Notes: generated by a model not told the origin, from the sequence alone. Shown: positions 36,744 through 46,465, counted from the first letter of the stretch. The stretch is 64,000 bases of DNA from Gracilibacillus oryzae (GCF_009498735.1 NZ_ML762430.1:151135-215134), one strand, 5' to 3'. A program made the numbers and translations.

Positions 36744-37628
36744 ATGTCAGAAACAATAGGATACTTAGGGCCTAAAGGTACATTTACTAAAATTGCAGTA
36801 GATTCTATGTTTAATGGAGAAGTGAAAAAAGGTTTTACGAATATTCCGGAATGTATTGATGCCGTTAGAAATGAAGAGATAGATTATGCTGTCGTTCCTT
36901 TGGAGAATACAATTGAAGGAACTGTTAATATTACATTAGACTATTTAATTCAGGCAGAAAATGTGAAAATTGTCAGTGAGGTGATTGTTCCGATTCGTCA
37001 GCATCTGATGGTGCATTCGGACAATGCAGAGGAACCTTTAGATCAATTGGATGTGATTTATTCCCATCCTCATGCAATTGCCCAGTGCCATGCTTTTCTG
37101 CGTAATCAATTGCCGAATGTAAAAGCTCAATCGATGACATCAACTGCAGCAGCAGCAGAATATGTCAGCAAGCATCCAGAAGAAAAGGTTGCGGCGATTG
37201 CGAACCATTTAGCAGCAAAAGAGTATGATTTACCTATTGTCAAAAAAGATATCCATGATTTTGATAACAATCATACAAGATTTGTTGTCCTGCATAAAGA
37301 AGATACAGCTCTAACCTCCAATAAACTAGAGGAAAAAGGCTATAAAACAACGATTACGGTCTCATTACCATCAGACCGTCCTGGTGCCTTGCATCAAGTA
37401 CTTTCCGCATTTGCCTGGCGTAATCTCAATTTATCCAAAATCGAATCACGTCCGATGAAGACTGGTTTAGGCAATTATTATTTCTTAATTGATATTGAGC
37501 AGAAATTAGATGAGGTCCTGATTCCAAATGCTATCGCGGAGATGGAGTCATTGGGGTGCTCTGTTGATATATTAGGCAGCTATCCATATTATTTGCATAG
37601 CGGCAATGGGGTGACGCTTGCGGTATAA
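36744..37628 (+). CDS. pheA: PheA, prephenate dehydratase
   Basis: 294 residues, converting prephenate to phenylpyruvate in phenylalanine synthesis. The catalytic domain has the NNHTRFVVL motif with the essential Thr (about 174-182); the regulatory ACT domain (about 205-280) carries GALHQVL and ESRP, the phenylalanine-binding features. GGGGGAGC precedes ATG. Its terminator begins within the last codons. Confidence 0.96.
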   Translation: MSETIGYLGPKGTFTKIAVDSMFNGEVKKGFTNIPECIDAVRNEEIDYAVVPLENTIEGTVNITLDYLIQAENVKIVSEVIVPIRQHLMVHSDNAEEPLDQLDVIYSHPHAIAQCHAFLRNQLPNVKAQSMTSTAAAAEYVSKHPEEKVAAIANHLAAKEYDLPIVKKDIHDFDNNHTRFVVLHKEDTALTSNKLEEKGYKTTITVSLPSDRPGALHQVLSAFAWRNLNLSKIESRPMKTGLGNYYFLIDIEQKLDEVLIPNAIAEMESLGCSVDILGSYPYYLHSGNGVTLAV

Positions 37629-37650
37629 ACTCGCAAGCGTTATTTTCTTA
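37614..37650 (+). terminator. Terminator overlapping the pheA end
   Basis: A 9-bp stem ACGCTTGCG/CGCAAGCGT (37614-37622 with 37632-37640); the left arm is coding. A T-rich tract follows. Confidence 0.75.
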
Positions 37651-37674
37651 TAAGGAAAGAAAGTATAAACGGAG

Positions 37675-37793
37675 ATGTCTAGCTCCAAGCGCCTGCCCCT
37701 CGAGGTCTTAAGCGATCCTGCTATGTGGCAAAGATCGCCACGTCGCAGTTTCGCTTAAGCTTGTCGGGGCAGAACAGGCGCTTTTCGCTTTTC
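37675..37793. repeat. Large hairpin repeat between pheA and niaR
   Basis: A ~110-base GC-rich imperfect palindrome: AAGCGCCTG, CCCC and TTAAGCGA on the left (37687-37715) pair with TCGCTTAA, GGGG and CAGGCGCTT (37751-37783) on the right. The pattern CTAGCTCC...GCGCCT...CCCCTCGAGGTC is familiar from intergenic repeats of Bacillus and relatives. GAAAGTATAAA (37659-37669) lies at its left edge. It may also act as a bidirectional terminator between the convergent genes. Confidence 0.7.
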
Positions 37794-38321
37794 TTATTTA
37801 ACAAGAAACCCTTTCTGCTGCAATGCCTCATAAGCTTTGTCCAGTTTCCATTCCTGGTCTGCTGTAATCGTATGGTTATGGACACCATCGGTTAACTGGA
37901 GTAAGTAGGGAGCATTATTTTGTTCAATTCTTGCCACAAATGAATCGACTTCGGCACGATTGCTAACCATGATCGATGCTTTTAAATCGCCATAGATTGG
38001 ATGTTCAATCATGACATCTTTCACCATCGCCCCATTATCCACGATTGCATATAATTCCTCTTTTGTTTCCTCACCTGTATGACGGCAAGCGATAACCTTC
38101 TCAAACGGCTGATCGGTTTGTTTTTGCATATAGATGTAGCCATTGCTTGTTGCGATAATTGGGTGGTTTTGTGCTTTCAATAGCGTAATATCCTGCACAA
38201 TCACTTGACGGCTCACATTAGCTTTTTCCGCTAATTCACCACCAGTCAGCGGCTTATCTGCTTCCTGCAGCCACCCTCTGATTGCCTCTCTTCTTTCATT
38301 GCCTATGAGTTTCTTTGTCAT
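37794..38321 (-). CDS. niaR: NiaR (YrxA/NadR), niacin-responsive repressor of NAD synthesis
   Basis: 175 residues: an N-terminal winged helix (GGELAEKANVSRQVIVQDITLLKA, about 27-50) and a C-terminal 3H domain with conserved histidines (ACRHTGEE, MIEHPIYGDL, DGVHNHTI) that bind metal and nicotinic acid. It represses nad genes when niacin is plentiful. Its ATG overlaps the nifS stop (four bases), so it is the second gene of nifS-niaR. Confidence 0.92.
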   Translation of the reverse strand: MTKKLIGNERREAIRGWLQEADKPLTGGELAEKANVSRQVIVQDITLLKAQNHPIIATSNGYIYMQKQTDQPFEKVIACRHTGEETKEELYAIVDNGAMVKDVMIEHPIYGDLKASIMVSNRAEVDSFVARIEQNNAPYLLQLTDGVHNHTITADQEWKLDKAYEALQQKGFLVK

Positions 38322-39466
38322 AAAACACTCTGCTCCTCCTTTATCCTGCTAAAGATTTTTGCTGATATATCAATCACCTGGTCGATGTCATTAAATGTTG
38401 TTAAATGACTAAATGAAAAACGGATATAACGATTTCCATCTTCCTTGTTATGTAACAGTGGCATGATAGCTCGCGGGATTTGCTGCTGCCCAAGACTGCA
38501 TGCACTTCCGCTTGAAATCGCAATACCATAACGATTATATTCTAATAAAATATAATCCCCTTGTGTAGTCGCTGTCAAACAGCCAACAATACTTGGGCAG
38601 CTAATGTTATTTTCTGCAACAGGAATAAGCGGTAGCTGATGGACAGCCAATTGCTCAATAAAGTATTTTTTTATATTCTGCAGATGACTTAGGTGTTCTG
38701 CTAAATGTTTGTGCATATAGTCAGCAGCAAAGGCGAATGCCGTTGCACTTGCCACATCTACTGTTCCTGGACGAATGCCTTTTTCATTGTTCATCTTAAC
38801 AGGGTTCTCAATAAGTACTACTCTCGGGTGGAAGTAGACTGCTCCCACTCCTTTTGGTCCAAAGATTTTGTGACTGGATATTGTAATAGCATCAACAGCA
38901 ATGTTTGCTAGATCAATCTTTATTTTACCAAATGATTGAACACAATCGCTATGAAAATATATCCCCTGTTTTCTTAAAAAAAGACCGATTTGTTCAATTG
39001 GCTGGATTACCCCTGTTTCACCATTCACATGCTGAATCGAAACAAGACAGGTGTCTGGTCTGATATTGGCTGCTAAATCTTCCAAACTTATTAGTCCTTG
39101 TTTGTCTCCAGTTAGAAATGTAACCTCAACATCTCCGGTTTTATGTAAGTTCTTCAAATGATAATAAACAGAGCTGTGTTCCATCATTGTAGAAATGACA
39201 TGTTTTTTTCCTGTACAACACCTTAGCAGTGTGTCAATTGCCAGTCTGTTTCCTTCTGTTCCTCCACTTGTGTAATAAATATGATTACTTGCCGTCTGTA
39301 ATGTGGTTGCTAACATCTCTCGCCCATTTTCTAAAACACTGGCAGCATTTGAGCCAATATCATGTAAACTGCTGGCATTGCCATAGTGCTTTCTGGATAT
39401 TTCCATATAAACAGATAAAGCGTCTTCCATTATTGGGGTAGTCGCTGCATAATCGCAATAAATCAT
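38318..39466 (-). CDS. nifS: NifS-like cysteine desulfurase of the nad locus
   Basis: A 382-residue PLP enzyme. The PLP Lys is Lys200 (SSHKIFGPKG), the active Cys is Cys323 (SGSACSLG), and MMEHSSV near 94 carries the PLP-stacking His. In B. subtilis the divergent nifS gene supplies sulfur for the NadA [4Fe-4S] cluster. GAAGGAGTG precedes ATG. Shares its upstream region and operator with nadB. Confidence 0.94.
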   Translation of the reverse strand: MIYCDYAATTPIMEDALSVYMEISRKHYGNASSLHDIGSNAASVLENGREMLATTLQTASNHIYYTSGGTEGNRLAIDTLLRCCTGKKHVISTMMEHSSVYYHLKNLHKTGDVEVTFLTGDKQGLISLEDLAANIRPDTCLVSIQHVNGETGVIQPIEQIGLFLRKQGIYFHSDCVQSFGKIKIDLANIAVDAITISSHKIFGPKGVGAVYFHPRVVLIENPVKMNNEKGIRPGTVDVASATAFAFAADYMHKHLAEHLSHLQNIKKYFIEQLAVHQLPLIPVAENNISCPSIVGCLTATTQGDYILLEYNRYGIAISSGSACSLGQQQIPRAIMPLLHNKEDGNRYIRFSFSHLTTFNDIDQVIDISAKIFSRIKEEQSVL

Positions 39467-39497
39467 GGGAACACTCCTTCTTTAAAAAATACTTGCA

Positions 39498-39530
39498 TTT
39501 ACACATATTATATGTAAATATATGTGTAAA
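39498..39530. promoter_or_regulatory. Palindromic operator for NiaR between nifS and nadB
   Basis: Perfect 11-base inverted arms TTTACACATAT (39498-39508) and ATATGTGTAAA (39520-39530) lie in the 89-base divergent promoter region. In B. subtilis the NiaR homologue binds exactly this divergent region; binding here is inferred. Confidence 0.75.
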
Positions 39531-39555
39531 GACAACTGTAAAGTTAGGTGAGAAT

Positions 39556-41070
39556 ATGCGAAAACCAAAAGTGCTGATTATTGGGGCAGGAATTGCTGCT
39601 CATATAGTTGCCAGCAAGCTTTTTGCCACAATGGATGTTGTAATGATTACAAAGAAAAGTGTTCATGCGAACAACTCGGTGAAGGCACAAGGGGGAGTTG
39701 CAGCAGCTATCGCACCAGATGACTGTTGGTATTATCATTACCAGGACACATTAACAGCCGGAGGAAATTATAATGAAAAAAAAGCAGTCCAATTTTTAAC
39801 AAAAGAAGGAATTGTGCAAATGCTTCAGCTTATCAGTCAGCTCCCAGTAGATAAAAATTTCCAGGGAAATATTGATTTTGGAAGAGAAGGGGCCCACAAA
39901 CTTCGTAGAATCATCCATCTTGGTGGTGATCAAACCGGAAAATTGCTAATGCACTATTACCAGCATATAGTAAGGGGAAAAGTGGAAATTATAGAAAATC
40001 ATACAGCAGTGGATTGTCTGATGGAAGACAACAAATGTATCGGTATGGTCACGATTGATGAGGCAGATTCTCTTCATTATCATTATGCTGACCATATTAT
40101 TTTAGCAACAGGCGGGTGTGGGGCATTATATCAAGCAACCTCAAACGATCCGACCGTGACAGGGGATGGCATCGCTATTGCCTATCGAGCAGGTGCTGTT
40201 GTGAAAGATATGGAATTTGTTCAGTTCCATCCAACCATGATTAAAGGTGGAAAGGGATTGATTTCCGAAGCAGTCAGAGGCGAAGGAGCGGTTCTTGTTG
40301 ATTCCCAATTAAGACCAATCATGAAAGACTACCATCCTGATCAAGACCTTGCACCAAGAGACATTGTGGCAAGAGCGATTTTTGCAGAAGAACAGAAAGG
40401 AAACACGATATTCTTGCAAATGAACCAGTTGGCTCACTTTAAAAAAAGGTTTCCTCAAGTTACCGAACTATGTGAAATGTCACACATAAACTTGGAGAAT
40501 GGACTGATACCAGTCACACCATGTGCTCATTTCCTGATGGGCGGCATAAAAGTCAATTTAGATGGTGAATCAACTATTCCTAACTTATATGCTGTGGGGG
40601 AGGCTGCCTGTACTGGTGTTCATGGTGCCAACCGGTTAGCAAGTAATTCTTTGTTAGAAGCAATCGTATTTGGTGATCGACTCGCGAAAAGCTTAAAGAA
40701 TCAGAAAAATTTAAGGTCTTTACCTGCTAACTTCAGTCAACCAGCTGACGCAACATGTGAAGAAGTATTTCCTGCAATCAGTGAATTAAAAATGAATATG
40801 ACAAAATATGCAGGAATTGTCCGGTCAGAAGACCAATTAACTAAGATGAAGCTTTGGCTGGAACAATATAAATCAGATCTGCCACTGACGAAAATGACAA
40901 GACAACAAGTGGAAATCTGCCATATGTTATGGACAGCTTACTTAATAACAACTTCGGCACTTAAAAGGAAATCAAGCATTGGTGCGCATTATCGCAAAGA
41001 CAGCTTACATAACCCATTAATGACACCAATTGAAAGGCAAAAGTATGTAAAAGAGGAGGTTTTGTCATGA
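39556..41070 (+). CDS. nadB: NadB, L-aspartate oxidase
   Basis: 504-residue flavoprotein making iminoaspartate, first step of de novo NAD synthesis. FAD motif GAGIAA at about 10-15, the SVKAQGGVAAA segment near 41-51, and the catalytic region PHFLMGG-type TPCAHFLMGGIKV near 337-349. ATG 39556 has TAGGTGAG upstream; the in-frame ATG 39493 is upstream of the operator and is rejected. Couples to nadC by ATGA. Confidence 0.95.
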   Translation: MRKPKVLIIGAGIAAHIVASKLFATMDVVMITKKSVHANNSVKAQGGVAAAIAPDDCWYYHYQDTLTAGGNYNEKKAVQFLTKEGIVQMLQLISQLPVDKNFQGNIDFGREGAHKLRRIIHLGGDQTGKLLMHYYQHIVRGKVEIIENHTAVDCLMEDNKCIGMVTIDEADSLHYHYADHIILATGGCGALYQATSNDPTVTGDGIAIAYRAGAVVKDMEFVQFHPTMIKGGKGLISEAVRGEGAVLVDSQLRPIMKDYHPDQDLAPRDIVARAIFAEEQKGNTIFLQMNQLAHFKKRFPQVTELCEMSHINLENGLIPVTPCAHFLMGGIKVNLDGESTIPNLYAVGEAACTGVHGANRLASNSLLEAIVFGDRLAKSLKNQKNLRSLPANFSQPADATCEEVFPAISELKMNMTKYAGIVRSEDQLTKMKLWLEQYKSDLPLTKMTRQQVEICHMLWTAYLITTSALKRKSSIGAHYRKDSLHNPLMTPIERQKYVKEEVLS

Positions 41071-41909
41071 ATAGATGGGTATTACGAAAACAATTAGAAG
41101 CCTTTTTTCAAGAAGATATCGGTGATGGAGATAAAACAACCGAATATTTAATGAAGGAAGATAAAGTCATAGAAGGATTTTTTATTGCAAAAGAGGATGG
41201 AGTGTTTGCAGGCGAACAGGTCATATTAGACGGATATCTTCCCCTTGATCCAGCTGTTGATGTGCAGGTGTTGAAACAGGATGGAGATATGATACATAAA
41301 GGAGACAAGATTGCAGTTGTCAGAGGGAGTACCAGAGCATTACTGACAGGTGAACGAGTTGTCTTAAATATCGTGCAGCGGATGAGTGGCATTGCCACAA
41401 TGACGATGAAAGCTGTGAAGAAATTAGACAATAGCAGCATCAGAGTTTGTGACACAAGAAAGACAACGCCTGGGTTGAGGATGCTCGAGAAACATGCAGT
41501 AACTTGCGGCGGGGGCTTTAATCACCGCAATGGTTTGTATGATGCGATCATGATAAAAGATAATCATATCACTGCCATGGGTTCTGTAACAAATGCTGTG
41601 GAACAGGTCCGGAAAAAAGCAGGTCATATGCTTAAAATTGAGGTAGAAGTGGAGAATGAAACACAATTAGATGAAGCAGTTCAAGCAAGTGCAGATGTCA
41701 TTATGCTGGATAACCAGAAGCCTGAACAAATCAGACAGTGGACAGGTAAAATTCCTGATCACATTCTCACAGAGGCTTCTGGAAATATTACAGTTGAAAA
41801 CATAGCCGAATACCGCGATACAGGTGTTGACTGTATCTCACTCGGCTTTATTACACATTCTGCACCAGCACTTGATATAAGTTTTCGGTTATTGGGGGAA
41901 TCAAATTGA
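41067..41909 (+). CDS. nadC: NadC, nicotinate-nucleotide pyrophosphorylase
   Basis: 280 residues. Converts quinolinate and PRPP to nicotinate mononucleotide. Family motifs: [15 protein letters not shown] (about 95-109), [10 protein letters not shown] (about 130-139), the KDNH loop (IMIKDNHI), and [13 protein letters not shown]. It overlaps both neighbours by four bases. Confidence 0.96.
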   Translation: MNRWVLRKQLEAFFQEDIGDGDKTTEYLMKEDKVIEGFFIAKEDGVFAGEQVILDGYLPLDPAVDVQVLKQDGDMIHKGDKIAVVRGSTRALLTGERVVLNIVQRMSGIATMTMKAVKKLDNSSIRVCDTRKTTPGLRMLEKHAVTCGGGFNHRNGLYDAIMIKDNHITAMGSVTNAVEQVRKKAGHMLKIEVEVENETQLDEAVQASADVIMLDNQKPEQIRQWTGKIPDHILTEASGNITVENIAEYRDTGVDCISLGFITHSAPALDISFRLLGESN

Positions 41910-43009
41910 GTATTTCACAACTATTACAGACAAATCAATCGATGCTGCCAGAGAAATATAAGCAGTTAACAGATCAAGAAATGACAGCAAGAATTAGAGA
42001 AATTAAGCGACAGTTTGGTGATGCCTTATTTATCCCGGGCCATCATTATCAGAAAGATGAAGTAATTCAATTCGCTGATGCAACTGGTGACTCTTTGCAG
42101 CTGGCACAAGTTTCTGCAAAACAAAAGGCCAGCACGATTATTTTTTGCGGTGTTCACTTTATGGCAGAAACAGCAGATATACTTTCAGCAGATGATCAGC
42201 AAGTTATTTTACCAGATTTAAGAGCAGGCTGCTCGATGGCAGATATGGCCAATGATCAGCAAACAGATGCAGCATGGCAGGAATTGCAAAACATTTTTGC
42301 TGATACGATAATACCGTTGACTTATGTGAATTCAACGGCTTCCATTAAAGCTTTTGTTGGCCGTAATGGCGGGGCAACAGTTACCTCTTCCAATTCGAAG
42401 AAAATGGTAGGATGGGCATTAGAGCAAAAACAACGCTTATTGTTTCTTCCGGATCAGCATCTCGGCAGGAACACTGCTTTTGATTTAGGTATACCTTTAG
42501 ATCAAATGGCAGTCTGGGATCCAATCAAACGCAAGTTAGAATATGATGGTGATTATCAGCGAATCAAAGTGATCTTATGGAAAGGGCAGTGCTCGGTCCA
42601 CGAGAATTTCACAGTAAAGAATATCGAACAAATTCGTGAAAACCATCCCCAAATGCAGATTATCGTTCATCCGGAATGCCGTCACGAGGTTGTTCAGAAG
42701 TCTGATAAAGCAGGGTCAACGAAATATATTATTGAAACAATTGAAAAAGCAGAAAGTGGCACTGAATGGGCAATAGGTACAGAAATGAATTTGGTTAACA
42801 GGATTCGCAAAGTTCATCCTGACAAAAAAATCATTTCTCTAAATCCCTACATGTGTCCCTGTCTAACAATGAACCGAATTGATTTGCCTCATTTATTATG
42901 GGTAATGGAGGAACTGGAGCAGGGAACGGTCTGTAATGAAATCAAAGTCGAAAAAACGATCGCGAACGATGCAAAAATGGCGCTTGATCGAATGCTGCAA
43001 TTATCTTAG
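41906..43009 (+). CDS. nadA: NadA, quinolinate synthase
   Basis: A 367-residue [4Fe-4S] enzyme condensing iminoaspartate with dihydroxyacetone phosphate. Cluster cysteines fit C in [18 protein letters not shown] and [11 protein letters not shown]; the last CPC is the redox-active pair seen in Bacillus NadA. TTG start overlaps the nadC stop (TTGA). Receives iron-sulfur clusters with help from nifS. Confidence 0.96.
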   Translation: MSISQLLQTNQSMLPEKYKQLTDQEMTARIREIKRQFGDALFIPGHHYQKDEVIQFADATGDSLQLAQVSAKQKASTIIFCGVHFMAETADILSADDQQVILPDLRAGCSMADMANDQQTDAAWQELQNIFADTIIPLTYVNSTASIKAFVGRNGGATVTSSNSKKMVGWALEQKQRLLFLPDQHLGRNTAFDLGIPLDQMAVWDPIKRKLEYDGDYQRIKVILWKGQCSVHENFTVKNIEQIRENHPQMQIIVHPECRHEVVQKSDKAGSTKYIIETIEKAESGTEWAIGTEMNLVNRIRKVHPDKKIISLNPYMCPCLTMNRIDLPHLLWVMEELEQGTVCNEIKVEKTIANDAKMALDRMLQLS

Positions 43010-43021
43010 TGTTCAGATGAA

Positions 43022-43064
43022 GGTATCTCGTTAAGTAAATTATACGAGATATCTTTTCTTTTTT
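43022..43064 (+). terminator. Terminator of nadBCA
   Basis: A stem GGTATCTCGT/ACGAGATATC with an 11-nt AT-rich loop, then a T-rich tract. Confidence 0.8.
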
Positions 43065-43151
43065 ATTCAACATTTTAGGCTTTATGCATATGTTGATAAA
43101 GAAGACGGAACAGGTGCCTAGATACTTATGGAATGGAAAGGAGTAAGTACA

Positions 43152-44313
43152 TTGAAAATTCACGTTGTGCAGGAAAATGAAACACTATGGACGATTGCGC
43201 AAAAGTATGGGGTGGATTTCGAACAATTAATTGCTGTAAATCAACAAATATCCGATCCAGATATGATCATGCCTGGTATGAAAATAAAGATTCCTTCGAC
43301 AAGTAATAAACAAGACCAAGCCCCAAGCAAGAAACAACAGACAATACCAAAACAAGATAAGCAAGAAGTAGTACCAGTTGAACCGACACCGCCAAAGAAC
43401 CAGATCGTTCCTGAAATTAAAGAGGATGAAGATAAAAAGTGGGAACCATTAAAAAAGGAGCTGCCTTCATTGCCTATTAACTTTAACAAGCAACAGCCAC
43501 CAAAGAAAGAACAGCCAATGCAGCCAGTAATGCCACAGCAGGAACCAAGCCAGGATTTAAAATGGCTGCAGTTCACTTCCAACATGAATAACTTTGAAAC
43601 AAATATTCAGCCAGTACAGCCAAAAGAAGAGAAATACCATCAAAAGCCAGAATCTCATAAGCCACAGCAGGAAATGCCAAAGCCTCATTATCCAATGCAA
43701 ATGCCGCAAGTTCAGCCAGCTCAAATGCAGGCACCATGTTATTCACAAGAAGGGATTCCATTTGGCGGCGGGCACATGCAGCCAATGCATCATATGAATC
43801 CTATGGGAGGATACCCATTCCCTGATAATTTCCAGCCAGACGTAATGGGTGCAAGTCATCAGCAAATGCCAATGTCGAATCAAGCGCCATTTCCTATGCC
43901 GCAGTCTAACATGATGCCACAACAACAGCCAATGCCACAAGCTGGTTTTATGCCACAGCAACAGTCAATGCCACAGAATGGTTTTATGCCACAGCAAGAA
44001 ATGCCAGCTGACTTTATGGCCCAACAGCAGCCAATGCCACAAAATAATGATGCCGCCACAGGGAATGAACCAGCAAGAACAGCCATGGGGTCAACAGATG
44101 CCGCAACAGCCGATGATGAACCCGCAACAACTAAACGTACCACAACCTGGAATGTCCGGCTATCCAATGGTTCCATTGGCACCGCAAGGTTTCGGGCAGA
44201 CACCTTATGGGATGCAGCAGCCAAACATGTATCAGCCAATGCAAGGTCCAGGAATGATGTCGCCATATGGACACCATAAACAAGATGATTGCGGTTGTGG
44301 TGGAAGAGAATAA
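43152..44313 (+). pseudogene. safA: safA, LysM spore coat morphogenetic protein, with a late frameshift
   Basis: The N-terminal LysM domain (about 1-46, KIHVVQENETLWTIAQKYGV...PGMKIKIP) targets the spore cortex/coat border. The rest is rich in Pro, Gln and Met, with repeats around PMPQ-GFMPQQQ (about 255-300). At about 44043-44048 the reading frame changes. The zero frame runs on to 44279 in Ala/Thr/Arg-rich, unrelated sequence. The +1 frame continues the same Pro/Gln/Met composition (MMPPQGMNQQEQPWGQQ...) and ends DDCGCGGRE at 44313. One extra A in AAAATAATG explains it. Start is TTG 43152 with AAAGGAG upstream. coxA, next in B. subtilis, is absent. Confidence 0.78.
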
Positions 44314-44325
44314 ATAAACACAACA

Positions 44326-44356
44326 AGACGATTCATTCGAGTCGTCTATTTTTTTG
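44326..44356 (+). terminator. Terminator of safA
   Basis: AGACGA/TCGTCT stem around a ten-base loop, then eight T after one A. Confidence 0.75.
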
Positions 44357-44573
44357 CCGTTAGTAAAGTATAAAATTTCTGCAAGGAAGTGTTGAACGAC
44401 GTAGTAGTAATTTTGATGTTCAAAGTATAAGTAAAACTGACACATTCGCTTTCATGACGAGTTTTTCGAATCTGTCTGTTAGCTGTTCTTCATTAAATCT
44501 CCGCCATTTTTCAACCAAACAAGATTATGTTAAACTAATAGGATAGCTACACAGTTCTAAAGAGGTGATAAAA

Positions 44574-45323
44574 ATGGCAGGACATTCGAAATGGAAGAAT
44601 ATTCAACGCAGAAAAAATGCACAAGATGCAAAGCGTGGAAAAATTTTCATGAAACATGCAAAAGATATCTATCTTGCAGCAAAACAGGGTGGCGGTGACC
44701 CTGATATGAATCCTTCCCTGAGACTTGCGGTAGATAAAGCGAAATCTGATAATATGCCAAATGATAATATTGAGCGTGCGATAAAGAAAGCAACAGGTAA
44801 TCTTGATGGGGCAAATTATGAAGAGTTAACATACGAAGGCTACGGCCCGGATGGGATTGCAGTTATGGTAGAAGTATTAACAGACAACAAAAACCGTACG
44901 GCGTCAGATGTTCGTCACGCTTTCAGCAAAAATGGCGGCAACCTTGGTGAAAACGGATGTGTTGCCTTTATGTTTAATCGCAGGGGATATTTAGTGATTG
45001 AGCAGTCATCAACAGATGCTGATGAAGATACCATCATGCTTGAAGCACTTGAAGCAGGAGCGGAAGAAGTGGAAACGGTAGACGGAGCTTATGAGATTTA
45101 TACAGATCCTGATGACTTCCAGACAGTAAAAACGGCAATGGAGGAGAATGGTTTTACATTTGCGCAGACAGAAGTTACCATGATCCCTGAAACGCTCTCT
45201 ACTGTTGATCAAAGTTCAGCTGAGAAGATGGTCAAACTTGTCGGCATGTTAGAAGACATGGAAGATGTCCAGGAAGTGTATCATAATCTGGATGCAGATG
45301 AAGAAATTATGAATCAGTTATAA
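44574..45323 (+). CDS. yebC: YebC/PmpR family protein (YrbC)
   Basis: 249 residues with the family opening [20 protein letters not shown] and the acidic patches near the C-terminus. YebC proteins were long described as transcription regulators; recent work on relatives points to relief of ribosome stalling. ATG 44574 has AGAGGTGAT upstream. The 217 bases between the safA terminator and this gene show no further gene. Confidence 0.96.
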   Translation: MAGHSKWKNIQRRKNAQDAKRGKIFMKHAKDIYLAAKQGGGDPDMNPSLRLAVDKAKSDNMPNDNIERAIKKATGNLDGANYEELTYEGYGPDGIAVMVEVLTDNKNRTASDVRHAFSKNGGNLGENGCVAFMFNRRGYLVIEQSSTDADEDTIMLEALEAGAEEVETVDGAYEIYTDPDDFQTVKTAMEENGFTFAQTEVTMIPETLSTVDQSSAEKMVKLVGMLEDMEDVQEVYHNLDADEEIMNQL

Positions 45324-45330
45324 GAACAAA

Positions 45331-45519
45331 GGCGCAAGCGCCCGATTAGAGACGTAGCGAGTGGAGCGAATCAACTGAGATAAAGGAATCACGGTAAGCT
45401 TGCGAACCGATGATGACTTTCACCCAAGGGCACGACGACAGGATACCTAGTATCGACGTTGGCCACAGGATGTGACCGTTTCTGTCAGCAAACATCATCT
45501 AGCCAAAATTTATACTTTC
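45331..45519. repeat. Intergenic repeat after yebC
   Basis: A GC-rich non-coding block starting with the palindrome GGCGCAAGCGCC (45331-45342). It has inner inverted segments GATGATG (45410-45416) and CATCATC (45493-45499) and ends with TTTATACTTTC (45509-45519), the complement of the GAAAGTATAAA seen beside other repeats here. Resembles repeats in related genomes from general knowledge. Confidence 0.6.
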
Positions 45520-45536
45520 TTTACTTACGTTGAAAA

Positions 45537-45567
45537 AACTGCCTTTTCTCGATAAAGGCAGTTTTTT
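45537..45567 (+). terminator. Terminator before bofC
   Basis: Perfect 10-bp stem AACTGCCTTT/AAAGGCAGTT with a 7-nt loop and six T from 45562. Confidence 0.92.
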
Positions 45568-45625
45568 TGATTAACTTTCATAGTTTTGGAAATGCTAATA
45601 GTAACCTAGTTTTGAATGGAGGATT

Positions 45626-46171
45626 ATGATGCATAAACTTTGGTTACTATTAAACGGACTAGTAGTAGTTATTTGTTGCTTATATTTCCTTAACCTTAAT
45701 GATTCGTCTATGGAAGCGAAGCAGGATAAAGAAGTTGCAGATGTGATGAGTTATGAACCTTTAACTATTGATGTGATGCTGGAAAAAGAATATATTGATG
45801 GACAAATAGATGTAACAAAAGTGAAAGAAACCATTACTTCAATGGAAGATTTCTGGGCTTATTATGAAGACTGGCAATTGATGGAGCAAAAACAAGGGTT
45901 TATAAGGTTCCGCAAAGAAGTAAACGATATTTCACCATATGTGAAAACGTATGGCTACTTCGGTATCAGGGATGGTATATTAACCATTTTCGAAGGTGTT
46001 CCCGTTAATGAAGCTGTAATTAATTCTTTTTTTCACATTGACACAAAAGAATTAGAAAGCCATTTGCTCAAAGACTTGATGAATGGGATAAAAATAGACA
46101 CAAAAGAGGATTATGAAAGAGTGTTAGAAACTTATCGCAACTATCATCAATCAGAAGCTGTTAGCAGTTGA
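45626..46171 (+). CDS. bofC: BofC, forespore checkpoint protein
   Basis: 181 residues with a signal-anchor helix (about 6-24) and an exported domain (FWAYYEDWQLMEQKQGFIRFRKEVNDISPYVKTYGYFGI, about 74-112) typical of BofC. In B. subtilis it lowers SpoIVB activity and so delays SigK activation. ATG 45626 or ATG 45629 both fit TGGAGG. Position before ruvA matches B. subtilis. Confidence 0.88.
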   Translation: MMHKLWLLLNGLVVVICCLYFLNLNDSSMEAKQDKEVADVMSYEPLTIDVMLEKEYIDGQIDVTKVKETITSMEDFWAYYEDWQLMEQKQGFIRFRKEVNDISPYVKTYGYFGIRDGILTIFEGVPVNEAVINSFFHIDTKELESHLLKDLMNGIKIDTKEDYERVLETYRNYHQSEAVSS

Positions 46172-46233
46172 AGGTGATATAGTGTTGGAAAGAGGCTGAT
46201 TTACATGCTTCTTTCTTTTTTTGTTCTGAGGAT

Positions 46234-46375
46234 GTTCAAAAAACCACCAAATAATAAGCGGCGAATCTCTTCGTTGGTTTGCGAGTCCGCTTCTCACGTA
46301 TTCAACCCATACGTTCCGATGCTCCTCACTGCACCGCCTTGACCTTCTTGCTTCTAATTTGCCGGTTTTTTGAAC
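46234..46375. repeat. Intergenic element with 12-bp terminal inverted repeats
   Basis: GTTCAAAAAACC (46234-46245) and GGTTTTTTGAAC (46364-46375) bound a 142-bp block without a reading frame. Inner sequence GTCCGCTTCTCACGTA...CGTTCCGATGCTCCTC is familiar from short repeats of Bacillaceae. It ends 15 bases before the -35 of the next operon. Confidence 0.75.
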
Positions 46376-46390
46376 GCACTTAAAAAACTA

Positions 46391-46446
46391 TTGCACTTTC
46401 CGGTTTTGGTGTTATACTGTATATATCAATATACACAATATAACAC
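46391..46446 (+). promoter_or_regulatory. Promoter and dyad operator of the efflux/GntR operon
   Basis: TTGCAC (46391-46396), 16 bp, TATACT (46413-46418). Overlapping the -10 and start are nested inverted repeats: GTGTTATA/TATAACAC (46409-46416 and 46439-46446) and TGTATAT/ATATACA (46418-46424 and 46429-46435). A likely site for the YtrA-type repressor encoded two genes on. Confidence 0.75.
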
Positions 46447-46465
46447 TAAGGGAGAGGTTTCAATC

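Noticed and set aside
43071..43094. SigE promoter for safA (CAACATT ... CATATGTT)
   Set aside because: Spacer is about 12 bp and the -10 is poor; not good enough to call although safA is SigE-dependent in B. subtilis.
43880..44326. 148-codon minus-strand ORF opposite safA
   Set aside because: Antisense shadow of the CAG/CCA-rich safA repeats; no start signal.
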